Shown piece by piece: positions 43,543 through 55,667 of a stretch of DNA of 64,000 bases. The stretch's first letter is position 1. Every line of letters begins with the position of its first letter. Made by a program: the position numbers and the translations under genes. The notes under the pieces are model-generated. The model saw nothing but the letters and a program-made list of their open reading frames with translations. It did not search any database and was not told the origin of the DNA. The DNA lies in contig JAFKAC010000024.1 in assembly GCA_025766275.1 (NCBI GenBank), forward strand, positions 186,001 to 250,000, in the 5' to 3' direction. Origin of the DNA: Lactarius indigo (lineage: Eukaryota > Basidiomycota > Agaricomycetes > Russulales > Russulaceae).

Positions 43543-43662
43543 AAATGGCCGCCGATGATGCTGGTGAGCTGGATTTCACGGGATTCTCACTGTATGGGCC
43601 AGACACCTCAGAAAACTGCATCAACACAATTCCCCAAGTGATTCCCACTTTAGCGGATTAAT
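43543..43662 (+). other. Short ORF inside the hAT element
   Basis: ATG at 43543 opens a 39-codon frame (MAADDAGELDFTGFSLYG...) ending TAA. It could be a first exon of the former hAT gene or of the captured gene. No family is recognised. Confidence 0.25.
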
Positions 43663-43927
43663 ACCAGAGGTCTGTACTCACTGGCATGGCAGTAGGTGGG
43701 CAGGGGTCGCTGGTGCCAGAAGTTCGTTCAGTCCTGACCCCAAGAACTGCGGACGCAACCATTCATAGTCGACACTTTCCTGCGCCAGCCCCTGTCCCCT
43801 TTGACCCCTTCAAGCTGGCCCCATCACGCTCTACCACACTATCATTGCCTTCACTTTACTCACATTTTTTCCTTTGCCCTGCCTTGCCTCGCCTAGTTTC
43901 ACTTCCCTCAACCTTACCCTCAACAGT

Positions 43928-44825
43928 GAGTCTGTGGTCATAACCAAACTCCATGAGTTTGTCAATGAGACGCGGTACGTACTGATAGTGGCCATCAGCC
44001 TTATCACCTTTCCTCCTGACCCGACTCAACTCTACTTGTTGACTCCCAACTTTTATCTAATGTTTATTGCGCACCATGAGGTTACGCCGGAAGAATGGAT
44101 GACTGCCATCAAATTTCTGACTCACACCGGGCAGACGTGCACCCCTCTCTATCAGGAATTCGTCCTTCTCTTGGACATGCTCGGCATGCCGATGTCGGCC
44201 CTCGTTGATGCACTCAACAACCCACTGGTCAGCGCAGCTACGGAGAGCAGCGTTTTAGGGCTGTTCTTCACCGAGGACGCGCCAGATGGTGCGTCATATT
44301 CCCTTTGCCACGCCAAGTCTGTGTGCTGACCATATTCACCAATTCCTCTTGGCAAGTCATCAGAAGGGAAGGGTGAGTACTTGTATGTCAAGGGACACAT
44401 GCGCACTACCAGTGGCATGCCTATCCCCAGCGTGGTCATCAAGATGTGGGAGACAAGGGCGAGCAAGTTCCGTTCCGCTCCTTTTCATACCCTGATGTGC
44501 TGCGATGTGCATTGTTTGTCGAGGCTTCTATGATACCCAGTATGCGGATCGCGTTGTTACTGACTGCTGTGGACTGCTCATGACCGACAAAAGACAGCAA
44601 GTATGGGTACCACACCATCGTTCCCATCCCTTATCCCATTCCCGGTGACGTGAGTACCATCTTTTGTTTGCTTTTGGTGTGCTTAAACAGACTTCTCCGT
44701 GCGTCGGTTTGGTGACAATTAGGGCCGGTGGGTGACCTCCTTCTGGTACTCAGGTGACACATCATCCATCCGAACCACCTGCATATGATGATCAACGCTC
44801 CTACTTTCGTGCCAGCCAATTTTTG
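43928..44825 (+). pseudogene. Intradiol ring-cleavage dioxygenase, captured and decayed
   Basis: Fragments in order match hydroxyquinol/catechol 1,2-dioxygenases. The N-terminal domain is VVITKLHEFVNETR (43930-43978), then a 102-nt intron, then TPEEWMTAIKFLTHTGQ through VDALNNP and ATESSVLGLFFTEDAPDG (44081-44288). The catalytic domain follows: YLYVKGHMRTTSGMPIPSVV (from 44367), FYDTQYADR (44524), YGYHTIVPIPYPIPGD (up to 44649), and a HIIHPNHLHMMINAP block retaining the His-x-His iron ligands (about 44755-44805). Defects: a 1-nt excess near 44601 and an in-frame TGA just before HIIHP. Intact enzymes are cytosolic Fe(III) enzymes of aromatic catabolism. It lies wholly inside the hAT ends. Confidence 0.82.
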
Positions 44826-45198
44826 CCAGCCAATTGTGTCATGCAGACACAGCCTACCAGCGCCTGAATGTCAACCAAGAAGGGTCTGTGAGCCAGGCCA
44901 TTGACGACGCAGAGGAGTGGAATTAGGAGGAGGTCACCAAAGCCCACGGTGATGGTGACTCGGACAGCAACGACGTCAATATCTTCGAAATCCTCACATA
45001 GTAGCTGTTGTATAGTATTGATAGTTATATTTAGTAGTGGTACTGCCAAGACGTGGCCAGCCGCGTCTTGGAGGCCGAGACTGGCCTAAGACGTTGAGGC
45101 CTACAAGTCAAGTCCCAGTCCCTGTAAACTCTGGGCCTAAAGCCCCCCTAAGACGAGCCTAATGGCAGGCTTTTGGGCCGGGACGGGCCCGCAAATCA

Positions 45199-45546
45199 CT
45201 AATTTCGTCTGTCTAGTGCCCTCCGCACCCCATTCGCCTTCACGCGTGTGCGTCGGTCTTTTTCGCAGCTTCCATAACCTTCTACATCTTGATTTCCTGT
45301 CTCCACTAGAATTTCAAACTCTCGCATAGAGGCGTAAGAGTTCAACGCACTCCGCCACCACGAGTCGCACGCTGGGTGCATCACACCGCCGTCAGTCACT
45401 GGACGCAACACAGTGAGATTCCAAGCGCGACGGCGCCAAAGTGGCACTCTGATGTCGCGCGGAGCAACGTGAAGGTTCAGTGGGTGCAGTAGCGTTCTCA
45501 CAGGGATCGTCAACGCCAGCCTGAGGTTGAGCGTCTCCAAAATCAA
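45199..45546 (-). pseudogene. Unrecognised ORF fragment next to the hAT element
   Basis: A 115-codon minus-strand frame includes LHVAPRDIRVPLWRRRAWNL and WWRSALNSYASMREFEILVE. Composition is protein-like (aromatic, no low complexity) but the ends are ragged, and the left end meets the hAT TSD at 45202. No family recognised. It may be the remnant of a host gene into which the hAT inserted. Confidence 0.3.
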
Positions 45547-46249
45547 CTCGTTCGCAAGCGCATTGGCTTGCGAGCGTCGCTCCCGTCAGTGATTGGTCAG
45601 TACGGCCAGTGCAAGGTGGTAGCCTTGGGCTGTTAGGGAAACCGGTTCCATGACCATGTTTCCTTTCATACCTCGAGGGAAAGTGCTTGCTATTTTGTTC
45701 CGATCTGGTCATCCATAGTTTCTGATGTTTTTTGGATTCTGTAAGGGCTCCGTTTTCCACTTCATTAGTTCATATTGCGATGCGATTGCGATGAGAAAAT
45801 ATAGTCTGTATGTCAACTAGACAGATAGTACAACTGTCGCATTGCATTGAACCAAGTACCAAATATTCAGGGGCAGGTTTGACTGAAGTCGAACAATCTA
45901 ACTTCTGTTTTATCTAATGCCAGCTCACGTGTATCAAAACACCGTGAGTTATACGCATCTATTCAGAGAGAAACAGGGCAACAAAGTTAAGCAGAAAAAA
46001 CCTGCGTGACTGCCACTGATACTGATACAAGCCAAGATTTTGTTACACCCGCTTCGGACTTCAGCATGCTACGAAAGCGGCCCGCGGGACTCAATGTCCA
46101 AAGGCCGCTCTGAGGATGACGGTCCAGGATATGAAGGGGTCCATGGGCGACGGCGGCAGCCCTACCTTGTGCACCGGGGCTGGCCCACTGCGGCGGCACT
46201 GTTCGACGGCTGTGACTCGGACGTGATCTGCCGCGCTTGCGATTCGTTT

Positions 46250-46500
46250 TCATATAGTCGAAGGGACTATATGATGGGTTCCAGCGCACGCTTGACCGTC
46301 TCTAATGTCCCCGGCTTCTTTTTTTATCCAAGCCAGAGCCTCATGGTCTGACTCTGACAGCACTCGCGTTTCTGCCAACGGCTGTCCCAAGTGCTGTTAC
46401 ATCGCCCATTTCATCGCCTGGATGAATGGCACTTGCTTGAACTCTTCATATGCAACTTGAACACGTGCTGGAGGGCTGGGACTACATCTGGAGCCCAGGG
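46250..46500 (-). pseudogene. DUF6535 gene 3' relic
   Basis: The plus-strand text from GGTTCCAGCGCACGCTTGA to CTTGAACTCTTCATA parallels 47470-47655 of the intact gene and 58510-58690 of gene 2. This covers the C-terminal helical region (AIENQAR..., VAFNQAKEQAMEQ). Indels break the frame. The adjoining 46530-46900 matches 52310-52640, the flank of another relic. Confidence 0.6.
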
Positions 46501-47284
46501 ACCAGTCTTCGTTCGTGAGCCGCCTCCGGAACGTCACACATCACCCCACCATTCCACCATTGTGGTCATCGAGCATGGCAGACGGTGCACGCACTGCAGG
46601 TCACACCACATTGAGCGTGAAGGTGTAGCATTGCGGCGTACTCGGGACCATGTCGGTCGGCACTGCCGCGTAGAGCGCCTCACCGATCGGGTCGTTCGCA
46701 AGGCGCTTCGGGCCGGCGAGCGGCGAGCTCATCATGATCAGTGCTGAATGTATGTTGCGAACTTTGGTGCAGTTAGGGAAGGAGATTAATGAGGTGACCG
46801 TGAAGAGGGGATCTGTACTGCAATTGGTCTCTCACATGCAGCGTATGAAAACTCGATATCGTGGTTTAGACGCTAAGTCCTCGTAGCTGCACTTTCTGTT
46901 GGTTTGAGCATCTGGTCCGATTATACGATCTTGACCGACTGAGAAAATATCATTGATTACTTGGTGGACCAGGTGCCATCTTTCCTAAGACAGCAAGGTC
47001 TGCGCCTTGCAGGCGAGTATCGAGACCAATGAAATGGAGACGAGCAGCCATAGATTGTAAGGGGTCGGGTAATGGCTTTGTAGTCATTCACAACAACACA
47101 GGATAATCGTACAGTGACATGACGAAAGAGAGTGTTTAAGACCGAGCATGCAGATGTACGGCGATACTGAGTCCTTTGTACCTGCTCAAATGGAAACGAA
47201 GCAAAGGAGAGCAATGCCAACGGGAATATCACGTGACCAACATAAGCAAACTTTCGTCGCTCTTGTGCCTGGCACTTGCGCGCG

Positions 47285-49765
47285 TCACACGGGCGAATCG
47301 CCCGGCCACCCTGAGGACGACGCTACCGAATATGGCAAAGAGGGAGTGGCTTCAATCGTTGTAGGCGACGACTTTTCGGCAGATCTAGGGGGCGCCGGGT
47401 CAGGTGCATCATTGGGACGGGCCGTCGACGGGGCCAGCGTGTCATTTATCTGCGACTGAAGGGTCTGCATGACGGATCCCAGCGCACGCTTGGCCGTCTC
47501 GATACTGTCTCTGGCTTGGTTTTCTATCCAAGCCAGAGCCTCCTGGTCTGACTCTGACACCGCTTGCGCTTCTGTCAGCGGCTGTCCCAGGTGCTGTTCC
47601 ATCGCCTGTTCCTTCGCCTGGTTGAATGCCACTTGCTTGAACTCTTCATACGCGACATGAAATGCCTCGCACTGCGACCTCGCAGCATTCGCGACGGAAT
47701 CCCGCGCCAGTACCTCCAGAGTGAGTGTGATCAGGTCCAGCTGCGCGGCAGGTATGAACGCGGGCGACGCCCAGTCCCCTGCAAGCTGCTGGTCAAACAT
47801 GCCATGGCCGGTACGGTACTCTTCCGCATGGTCGCCACGCATCGTAAAGAGTTCTTTGTGCTCCTTGCGGATCATTTCTGCATTGCTGGACGCCCACCAC
47901 TGCTTGTTCAGTTCTCCTAGCGGGTCCTTGATGTCTGTCAGGAACCGCACGATGTTCTGCAGTCGCGCGCTATCGCTACGGTGTTCAGGAGCGATGGCGC
48001 CGTCCGCGTCCGTGTCAACACGGAGTCGTTCACCCAGGAACTGCTTGCCGACGTTATCATCCCAGATGAAACGGATGTTTGGAGTCGTAGGGGGCGAAGG
48101 AGTGATCATGTATGCGGTGACCACCGCCGCGACACACCGAATAGGTATCGCGACTGTGATGTCGACGTTGGGCGTGTTCTGCAACTCGTTGATGATCTCT
48201 AGTGACTCTGGGGAGTTCAGAAGCGGAAGGATCTCCGAGGAATGGCTTTTCTCCGCAGCGTACGGTGTGAGTATGTCGCGAATGGCGCCAGGAATGTAGT
48301 AGAGTGCCTTCAAACAAGCCCGAGCTCTTCGTCGCTGTTCGTAATTCGGCAACTTGCTCGTGAAAGCCCGCTGAGCCAGTTGAATGATGCTCCACGGGAG
48401 CGACGCGTTGAAACGCGTTGGTCCAGGTAAGGCCGCGAGAACGTCGCGAATGGTACGCTTTGTAACATCATTGTTGGGCGCGGCGAAGGCCTTGGACTCA
48501 CATAGACTGGGGATCCCATCGACAAATTTCTCCATCTCGCGGTCCTCGGTGAGCCAGTTAAGTGTCCGGCTGAGCGTCTCTTTGTAAATACCCATCGAAG
48601 GGAATTTAGCCGAGTTCTCGAGCTTGGATCTCATGCCTTCCGAAAAGGACTTGGCCGAGTTCTTATACAGGTCGCGGAGTGACTTCACCACTTTCTCGCC
48701 ATCTGTACCCCAACGTTTGTACCATTGATTTGTGCAATGATAAGCGATCGAAATGCAGGAGTGTGGGATCAGTTGAGTGATGTACCAGATGAGTGACGTA
48801 AAGGGTGTGTGATAGGGACAGTCGTGGTGTTTGAGCGGCATCAGAGTGAGACAATTATACGAGAGGAAGCAGATACTGGCGGCCACGGCGGTGAAATACA
48901 TGACGATGTGATTGGCGAGGAAGGCAAAGGCGGAGAGTCCGGCGAAGAACAGGAACACGGATAAGAGAAGAAGGAGAGGCAGCGTCTCGACGAGACCAAA
49001 GATACCGAACCGGCGCGCGCCCCGGGAAAAGTACTCTCGGATATGTGCACGGACATGAGGTGGGTGATTTCGTTGAATCATTTGGCGGTATCTGCGGGCC
49101 CATTGTTGCAGAAGTGTAGCAATGAGGGCGCACGTGAGACTGAGCACGAGGCTGAGGAACCAGGCCGAATTGACAAATACTGCCAAAGCAGGGGGGGAGA
49201 ACGTCGACGGATTCTGGGTGGACGGACTGGCGGGGAAACCAGTACAGTTGACAGTGGTACAAAGTTGTTGGGATATATTTGCGAGGAGGGACTCGACGGC
49301 GGCGTTAGGGCCTGGCTGCAAGGTCGGATAGCTGATGGCGATCAAAGAAGCCACTGTCGAAGAGAAAAGGCCAGTCTAGAAAGAGTGGAGGTTTGTAAGT
49401 ATACAACAGTCGTCATTGGGACCGCGCGGAAAGCGTACAAAAAGGAGGATGCCATTTGCACCTCCCTCCCAATTCTCCACATCTTCGTTGTCAAACTTTG
49501 ATGCACGAATGAGATACAGAGAGAAGATGGCCTCAAAAGGGTCACTGTAAGTAGTCTCTCCTGAAGTGGTGATATCATCTCCTGTTTTCTGTGATGGGTC
49601 ACGTCGTTGCTGGGTATTTTCCCTTGGAGCGGTGGTATCTTTGTCTGTGTTCATTGATGGTTCGAATCTTTCATTCGAAGCGGTGGGCCTTTCGCCTGTG
49701 TTCAGTGACGGTTCTGGTTGTTGCATGGAAGCCATAACGGCAATGTTCTTCGGTTGGGGGAGCAT
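47285..49765 (-). CDS. DUF6535 membrane protein, gene 1
   Basis: Exon 1 (49765-49439) encodes a Ser/Thr/Pro-rich N terminus, then DPFEAIFSLYLIRASKFDNE and WEGGANGILLF. A 63-nt GT-AG intron (49376-49438) joins it to exon 2 (49375-47285), which continues TGLFSSTVASLIAISYPTLQ. Together they form the DUF6535 domain: an intron-spanning first hydrophobic segment, NSAWFLSLVLSLTCALIATL-LQQWARRY, and two further hydrophobic segments (LPLLLLLSVFLFFAGLSAF, HIVMYFTAVAASICFLSY). A long soluble helical C terminus follows. Total about 800 residues. ATG choices are 49765 and 49735. Function of the family is unknown; it is expanded in Agaricomycetes. It is convergent with the C2 gene to its left and appears intact. 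Confidence 0.82.
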
Positions 49766-50980
49766 ACGCAGCACGGACTACTAAATACATTGCATGATGC
49801 ATCGAGCGCTATCGAGATAGCCGCTACGGACCCTTTTTCCCGCAATAGGTGAATGAAGGGCATGTGCAACCCCCGTGTGCAGATCGACCAATGACATATA
49901 ACTATACTTGGCACATCTAACCTGTCGGATCTGCTTCATAACGTATTCCAATTCAATCGTCTGCAGTAATGAAAAGCCCAGAAACCTGATTGACCTGATT
50001 TGGTCAGATTTCTGCGACTGAAGCACACTCTTTGTAGAATGCTCACAGTGTGAGGAGCACATCCGACCACTCACTCTTCCAGTCAAATAATGTTGTTCTT
50101 TCTGCTCCCATTAGTGTTACGTGAATGTGCACATCAGGCTGTCACTGCGGCAAGCGCTGTTGCGCATCTCTGGACCATACGGAAATCAGCTGAGAGTGAA
50201 TTGAGTCTGTTCCACACGCATGCACTCCTCGTTTACAGTATCATGGAAGAATGGAAATAGAAGATGGGGTTGCTTCGCCACGGGGCCTATATTACTTGCC
50301 ATTTGCGTCGGTGTTATCTTGCGCCTGGTTGACAAGGTCGTCTTCGATTGGGGAACGAACCATATTTCATTCACTTCTCCGAAGTATCCACGTTCTGGTC
50401 CACGTCAGGCCCGAAACGCTTTGGAGAAGACTCAGCGCTCGCACCGTGTGACAACCCCGTTTTCACATCCCGTCACCGCCCGGGCCCAGGGGCGCGGTCT
50501 TCGGTGGAGACTGAATTTGGTGCCTTGGAATCCAGGCTACGCACCGCACCGCACACCTCAAGTTATCTGCTTTACAGCACTCTGCATGGGACACGAGAAG
50601 GGGCATCATTTTACAGCAAAATCCAACAAGATAGGCCCCTCGCCCGGGAACACATAAAGCGGACTTCTAAGATTCGAGGGTGGAGCTCATAGTTAAGTCA
50701 TTTTTGAAACTTTCGACATTGGTAGTTATGTCGCATAATTTGGGGTTATAAAATAGTTATCCTGTTTTTTGTGTGCCACTTCGGTATCCCCCATTACAAA
50801 ATAATGTTACCGTATACACATTCAATCTCAGCCTTCTACCCTAATCCGGACACAAAGGGCCTATCTTGTTGGATTTTGCTGTCCAACGTAGGTGAACACC
50901 CTAAAGGCCTCCGCCTTATCCCCTCTCACGCGGTGCCCTGCCCAACACGAGCACATCCACCCACAAGCTTGCATGGTCCT
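49766..50980. other. Intergenic, no gene recognised
   Basis: Short ORFs on both strands (for example 50220-50657 +) lack recognisable domains or consistent splicing. The upstream side of DUF6535 gene 1 should hold its promoter, but no TATA box or other element stands out. Confidence 0.4.
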
Positions 50981-50989
50981 TCGCTCTGT

Positions 50990-51260
50990 GCCGCCCCCTT
51001 CCCCTCATGGACGTCATGTCCTGCGCCCATGTTTTACAGCTGCCACCGGGTTGGAATGAGGGCCCTTTGGTGGAAGTGTTATTTAGCGAATGGGTCGTCC
51101 ATATGCCGATCATTCGGTACGCGCGAAACCAAGTTTGGACAATCAATTACTCACGTCTGCAAGGATGGCCTGTTACTCCCTATCCAACTTTCTGTTTCAG
51201 ACTAGGTTAAGATGACTGCCTCGGCAACACCGTTGTTCAGAATTCCGGCGTCGTCAAGAA
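50990..51260 (+). pseudogene. C2B domain relic
   Basis: GPLVEVLFSEW, RNQVWTINYS and then, after a frame change, HVCKDGLLLPIQLSVSD follow the order of the C2B block in gene 2 (DPFVQVS, NPVWNEQLFIHVCKDDL). Several indels and a stop make it non-functional. It is a further decayed copy of the C2 gene. Confidence 0.55.
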
Positions 51261-51380
51261 CATTCCAAAGACGTTTAGTACCTACCAGCTTTATCCCAAC
51301 AATCTGCCTACCATGCGGGTTTGAGCTTCCCCGGCTAGGAATCCAGAAATGGTGTAATTCGGGCTGAGGGGCTCAGTGCC

Positions 51381-51957
51381 ATGACCGGACTACCTACAGC
51401 AAAAACCGACCTTACACCAACGGGTGAGTTGGTCGTGATCTCCAACACCGCGTTGCCACTGACCGGGTCGCAAGTGATTTACGTGGATATGGATTATTCC
51501 GTGGAAAATGCCAACTGGCAACGAGGTTATCGGCATTACGAACATCTTCCTGCACTAGCGAAGCCCTATGTTGCATATCAGTATGGCTCGATTCAGACCC
51601 GGCCATTTTCCCGCCTTCTCGCAGTCTTCTCGCAGTCCGAATCAGCTATTTCCTCGCACCGGCGCTCGGCTTTGCCTACACCCCATCACCGGTCTGGGAT
51701 GAGTAGCTGTTTTCCACATGTGCAAGCACGACCTGTCGCATCCAATACAACCGGCCGGGGTGAGTTCCACATTCAACGAATACGCCTGTGAGTCAGAAAT
51801 TAAAATTCCCACCCTCGTTGAGGGCTGCGAATGATGACCTCAACCTCAGGTTTTGTCCTGACAACTCTCCAACCATGCGCAAGTCCGGGCCCCCTCCCAC
51901 TCCGGCCAAGAAGCCAAGGGGGGTGTATGGGACTACTCCGACCATCACATTCCGGTG
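51381..51957 (+). pseudogene. C2 gene 3' relic
   Basis: 51425-51500 parallels the exon 3-intron 3-exon 4 junction of the C2 genes (GTGAG...CTGACCGGGTCGCAAG then TGATTTACGTGGATATG). 51927-51957 parallels their 3' end (ACTCCGACCATCACATTCCGGTGA). The C2B body between is scrambled. The duplicated 3' flank follows to about 52260. Confidence 0.6.
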
Positions 51958-52239
51958 AATACCGTGGTTCGGCACTTTCAGGTGGGGCAACGATCACTAT
52001 TGCTCCTATGTGTGGTGCCATTTATCAACGAGGCGAGATGCTATGGAAACAGGTAGGTCAAGGAGAATGACACGAACCGCGCGCAAATGATCTTACACTG
52101 AGAGCCCAGGTCATTACCCAAGTCTTCTAGCTCGACGCTGTTCACCAAGACGATTGACTCATATCCTCCCATGCAATCTCCACGGCCGTGCCTCGGCACA
52201 AGCAAGTATTGGTCAACGGCCAACGCGTGAGGACTGGAC

Positions 52240-52960
52240 AGAATGACATCTTCAAAGCGCACTCCTCATCGGAGCAAGGAATTCTCGTACTCTACCACTG
52301 AGCTGCACCCGGCGCGTTGCATCACTTGTCATCCCACCGTTCCATTGTTGTGGCTATCGATCATCATGAGGGCGGACGCTCAGCAGGTCACGCAGCATAG
52401 CAGCGCACTCGGGACCATGCCTGTTAACACTATGTAGAGCATCTCACCGATCAGCTCATTCGCAAGGTCCTTTGGGCTGGCGAGCTGTGAGAAGCAAGCC
52501 CCTTATTGGCGATTGGGGCTGAGTGTGCAATTTTGCGAGCTTTGGCGCGGTTAGGGAAGGTGTTTGACGAGGAGATCTGTACTGCAGTTGGCCGATCACG
52601 TGCATCGTATGAAAACTCGATACAGTATTGTGATTTGGCTAAGTCCTCTATAGTACAGTACTGTGGCTCCCTCGTGCGAACCATGTAAGATCTTGGGACT
52701 GGGCGCCATTTTACCAGCGGCAACAAGGTCTGCACGAGAGTCGAGACCGATAGAATGGAAACAAGAAGCAACTCAAACCGTAAGGCGTCGGGTTCGGGTG
52801 ATGGCACTCGTGGTCAGCTCGCAGCAACGCGGGATAATCGTACAGCAACACGGAAAAAATGTTTAAGAGCGAGCATGCAGATCTCAGTAGACTCAGCACT
52901 GCACGCGCGTTTCGTAGCTGTAGCTACAGTAAAATTAGCTATGACCCTCGCACACTCAAG
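52240..52960. repeat. Duplicated inter-module flank
   Basis: 52310-52640 matches 46530-46890, including CTCACCGATC, TTCGCAAGG and GATCTGTACTGCAGTTGG and CGTATGAAAACTCGATA. Part also recurs near 56485. It links a C2 relic on the left with a DUF6535 relic on the right, as in the other modules. Confidence 0.55.
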
Positions 52961-53019
52961 TTACGGTACGTGCATGGCGCGTCCCTGCACTGAACGGTCG
53001 GGAGCTACGAAATTGTCAA

Positions 53020-53960
53020 GCATATGACGGCGAGGGGGGGTGACCATGTATATGGCGATCACCGCCGCGACACACCGAGCCGATAGCGTGACATCGTCAT
53101 TAGGCGTATCCCACGATTCGTCAAAGATCTCTAGTGGCTCTGGTGTGTTCATAATAGCAGAATATACGGGCAACAGTGCTTCCCCCGCAGCGTAAGGTGC
53201 GAATACATCGCGAACCGCGCCAGGAAATGTAGTAGAGCGTCCCCACGCAAGCCCGGGTTTTTCGTTGCTAGACGGATTCCTGCAGCTTACTTGCGAAAGC
53301 TCGTTGTGTCAGCTGAATGGTGGTCCACCGGATCAACACCTGGAAGTTCGTTGGTCCAGGCCCGGGTAAGACTGCGAGAACGTCATGAATAGTGCGCTGT
53401 GTGTGTCACCGTTATTGCGCGTGGAAAGGGTCTTGCTAAGCGGACTCACACAGACTGGGGGTCCCTGAGACAAATTCCTCCAATTCGTGGTCCTCGTTGA
53501 GCAGTGAAGAGTGTTCCTTTCTATATGTCCATCAAAATGCGTTTAGCCGAGTTCTCGAGCATGGGCATCATTCCTTCTGACAAGGACTTGGCCATGTACT
53601 CGTGTCGGTCACGGAACACTTTTGGCATCCCCTCGCCAACTTAAGCCTAATGGTTATGTGATTTCTTTGCACCATAATAGAGGACCGAAAAGAAAAGAGG
53701 TGGGATTATCTGCGGAGTACCAAATGATGTTGGACATATCCGTGATGATCAGGTGCCCCATGGGCTTGAGCGGCTTGAGCCCCGGAGCCGCTGAGAACAC
53801 CACCGGCCACCAAGCGCTCGAATCTAGCCTGGGTGAGTGGGAAGAATCAGATGGCTGTGGAGGGCATCTTGAATATATTTCTCGCCTAGATGTCATCAGG
53901 TACTATGCGCAGAAACGGGAACACGAAGAGAGAGGACTGAGAACCGTTTCTTTGCAGTCC
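53020..53960 (-). pseudogene. DUF6535 gene relic
   Basis: The text runs parallel to 48110-48720 and 59130-59830 of the two longer genes: ATGTATATGGCGATCACCGC, the RCVAAV block, the CGCGCCAGGAA..GTAGTAGAG block and GACTGGGGGTCCC. It extends to the segment before the membrane region (GCACCATAATAGAGGACCG near 53669). Multiple indels destroy all frames. Confidence 0.65.
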
Positions 53961-54272
53961 ATTCAGCAACATTTGTGAAGTCACGGTGTGCAGAATATAG
54001 CGATGTGGGACCAAGAAACCGGGACGCGCCTAACGCTGGTCTCATGATCAGCGGCGTTCGTCGATTCAGAGAATAACCCCGGATGACCGGCACCGGGTAT
54101 TCGGAGTCTGTTATCTCGACCCTGCTCCACATCGTAGAAAGTGGGCTTGATGGACGGTAAGCGGATATCTCTGCCATAAGTTACGAGTATCGCAACCTTT
54201 GGTTACTTCGTCTAAGACCCCACAACACCCACCCCAAATCACCCGGGCAGCAATAGATTCTCTACCCCACCG

Positions 54273-55411
54273 ATGGCTCCTTCCCCTGAGTACATGCAAC
54301 ACACCCCCTATCCCGGCGAGGCCCCAGTCATCCTCCGCGTGCAAATCCTCTCCTGCAAGGACTTGGAAGCCAAAGACAGCAACGGATTTAGTGATCCGTG
54401 CGTCCACGTTATCTTCCGAGTGTTGTCTTGCTGACCTTCCGCTCCTCCCCGATCCTCACGCCTCATGTAGCTACGTGGTTGTCTCTGGTTTGGGAAGACA
54501 ATTCCAAACCCCGGTGTGCGAGCGCAGCGTCAATCCCGACTATGAACCGAAGGACGCGACGTTTGACTTTCCGGTGTATAAACCGCTTGTGCATAAGCTT
54601 GGCACCCTCAAGTTTGTCGTCTGGGACAAGGATAAGATTCGCGACGATTACCTAGGCGAATACGCGTTGCCAGTAGACAGGTGGTTCAAAGGAACTGCGT
54701 TCGACTTTAACGATCCCAAAAATCGGGTACGTCACCATTACCGAAGATAAGAATAGGGATTTTACCTCCCCTCCTTAGCCCTTCTCCGTTGACCTCATTT
54801 CCTCACGCAGAACCAAGGTTCGCGGGACTATGTGCATCAAGTCCGGCTTTGTCCAACCCCCCGACTTCAAGAGTCTGCTCGACTTTGGGCAAATCTACGA
54901 AGCATTGATTACAAAAGACGATCACGTTGGTATCGTCGTGCTTGAGATCAGTGGCGCAAAGGACCTTCCGAAGTGGCCCAACAGTGAGCTGTTTTGTGTC
55001 CTACCCTACAACACTGCATCGCTGATGACCGGATCGCAAGTGATTCACATAGGCTGGGATATGGATCCTTTCGTTCAAGTGTCGATCGAGAACAAGGTCG
55101 CCGGTGCCACGCCCGTCATCAAGCACTCGCTAAACCCTGTCTGGAATGAACAGCTATTTATCCACGTGTGCAAGGACGACTTATCACGCCATATACGACT
55201 CACCCTTTTCGACAAGGACAAGTTCACGTTCGACGACCGCGTCGGTGAGGCTGAGATAGATATCGCCTCCCTAGTCGAGAAGGCTCCGAAGAAGGACCCT
55301 AAAACCGGGCGTTATCCTGACTACTTGCCAGCCATGCCTGAATCGAACCTTCCTCTGAAAACGAATCCGAAAAGGACGTACAAGATTACTCCAACGATCA
55401 CATTCCGGTGA
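54273..55411 (+). CDS. Double C2-domain protein, gene 2
   Basis: Exons 54273-54397, 54471-54726, 54779-54983 and 55041-55411, introns 73, 52 and 57 nt, all GT-AG and at the same positions as in gene 1. They give 318 residues starting MAPSPEYMQ. C2A: RVQILSCKDLEAKDSNGFSD and WDKDKIRDDYLGEYA. C2B: VLEISGAKDLPKW, WDMDPFVQVS, LNPVWNEQLFIHVCKDDL, FDKDKFTFDDRVGEAE. The C-terminal part is 15 residues longer than gene 1 (KKDPKTGRYPDYLP...). Acidic loop residues are kept in both domains. No defect seen, so it is probably functional. Likely a peripheral membrane-binding protein; partner and role unknown. Confidence 0.87.
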
Positions 55412-55640
55412 GCATTGCCGTGCTGCGCTTGCAGTTAATTCCAATGATTTATGACACTCTTGCGCTCAGAGCCAACTATCGGCCATATGGCACACTGGGG
55501 CAGCAGAAGGGGCATTGAGAATGATGCGGACTGCATATGGACGATTTCGCTACCCAAGTCTCTCATCTCGATGCCGTCCACCGACCCGCCACAGACGGAC
55601 GAGCCCATTTTCCCCGATACGATCCAGCTCCTCGGGTGAC
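55412..55640. repeat. Duplicated C2 3' flank
   Basis: It matches the 3' flank at 42378-42625 and at 57331-57550, sharing the words GTTGATTCCAATGATT-like, CTCTTGCGCTCARA and CTCGATGCCGTCCACCGAC. It shows that whole C2 gene blocks were duplicated, including about 200 bp beyond the stop. Confidence 0.6.
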
Positions 55641-55667
55641 AAGCCTATATTCTAGAAGGACCGCGTT

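Larger units (their letters stand above)
43090..45201. mobile_element. hAT-type element carrying a decayed dioxygenase gene
   Basis: The 8-bp TSD ATTTCGTC occurs at 43082-43089 and 45202-45209. Terminal inverted repeats read TAGTGGTTTGCGGGCTCG and TAGTGATTTGCGGGCCCG (2 mismatches in 18). Both TIR form and 8-bp TSD are typical of hAT elements. No BED finger or hAT dimerisation domain is recognised inside, so it is non-autonomous. The interior holds the dioxygenase pseudogene at about 43928-44820. Confidence 0.82.

Noticed and set aside
43686..43943. 85-codon ORF before the dioxygenase exons
   Set aside because: Low-complexity Pro/Ser sequence; only the segment from about 43928 aligns with the dioxygenase family.
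47469..48587. Plus-strand ORFs up to 192 codons
   Set aside because: Antisense of the DUF6535 gene, which has a membrane-protein pattern, a splice site and a homologue.
50220..50692. ORFs of 114-145 codons upstream of the C2 relics
   Set aside because: They overlap in several frames and match nothing else in the window.
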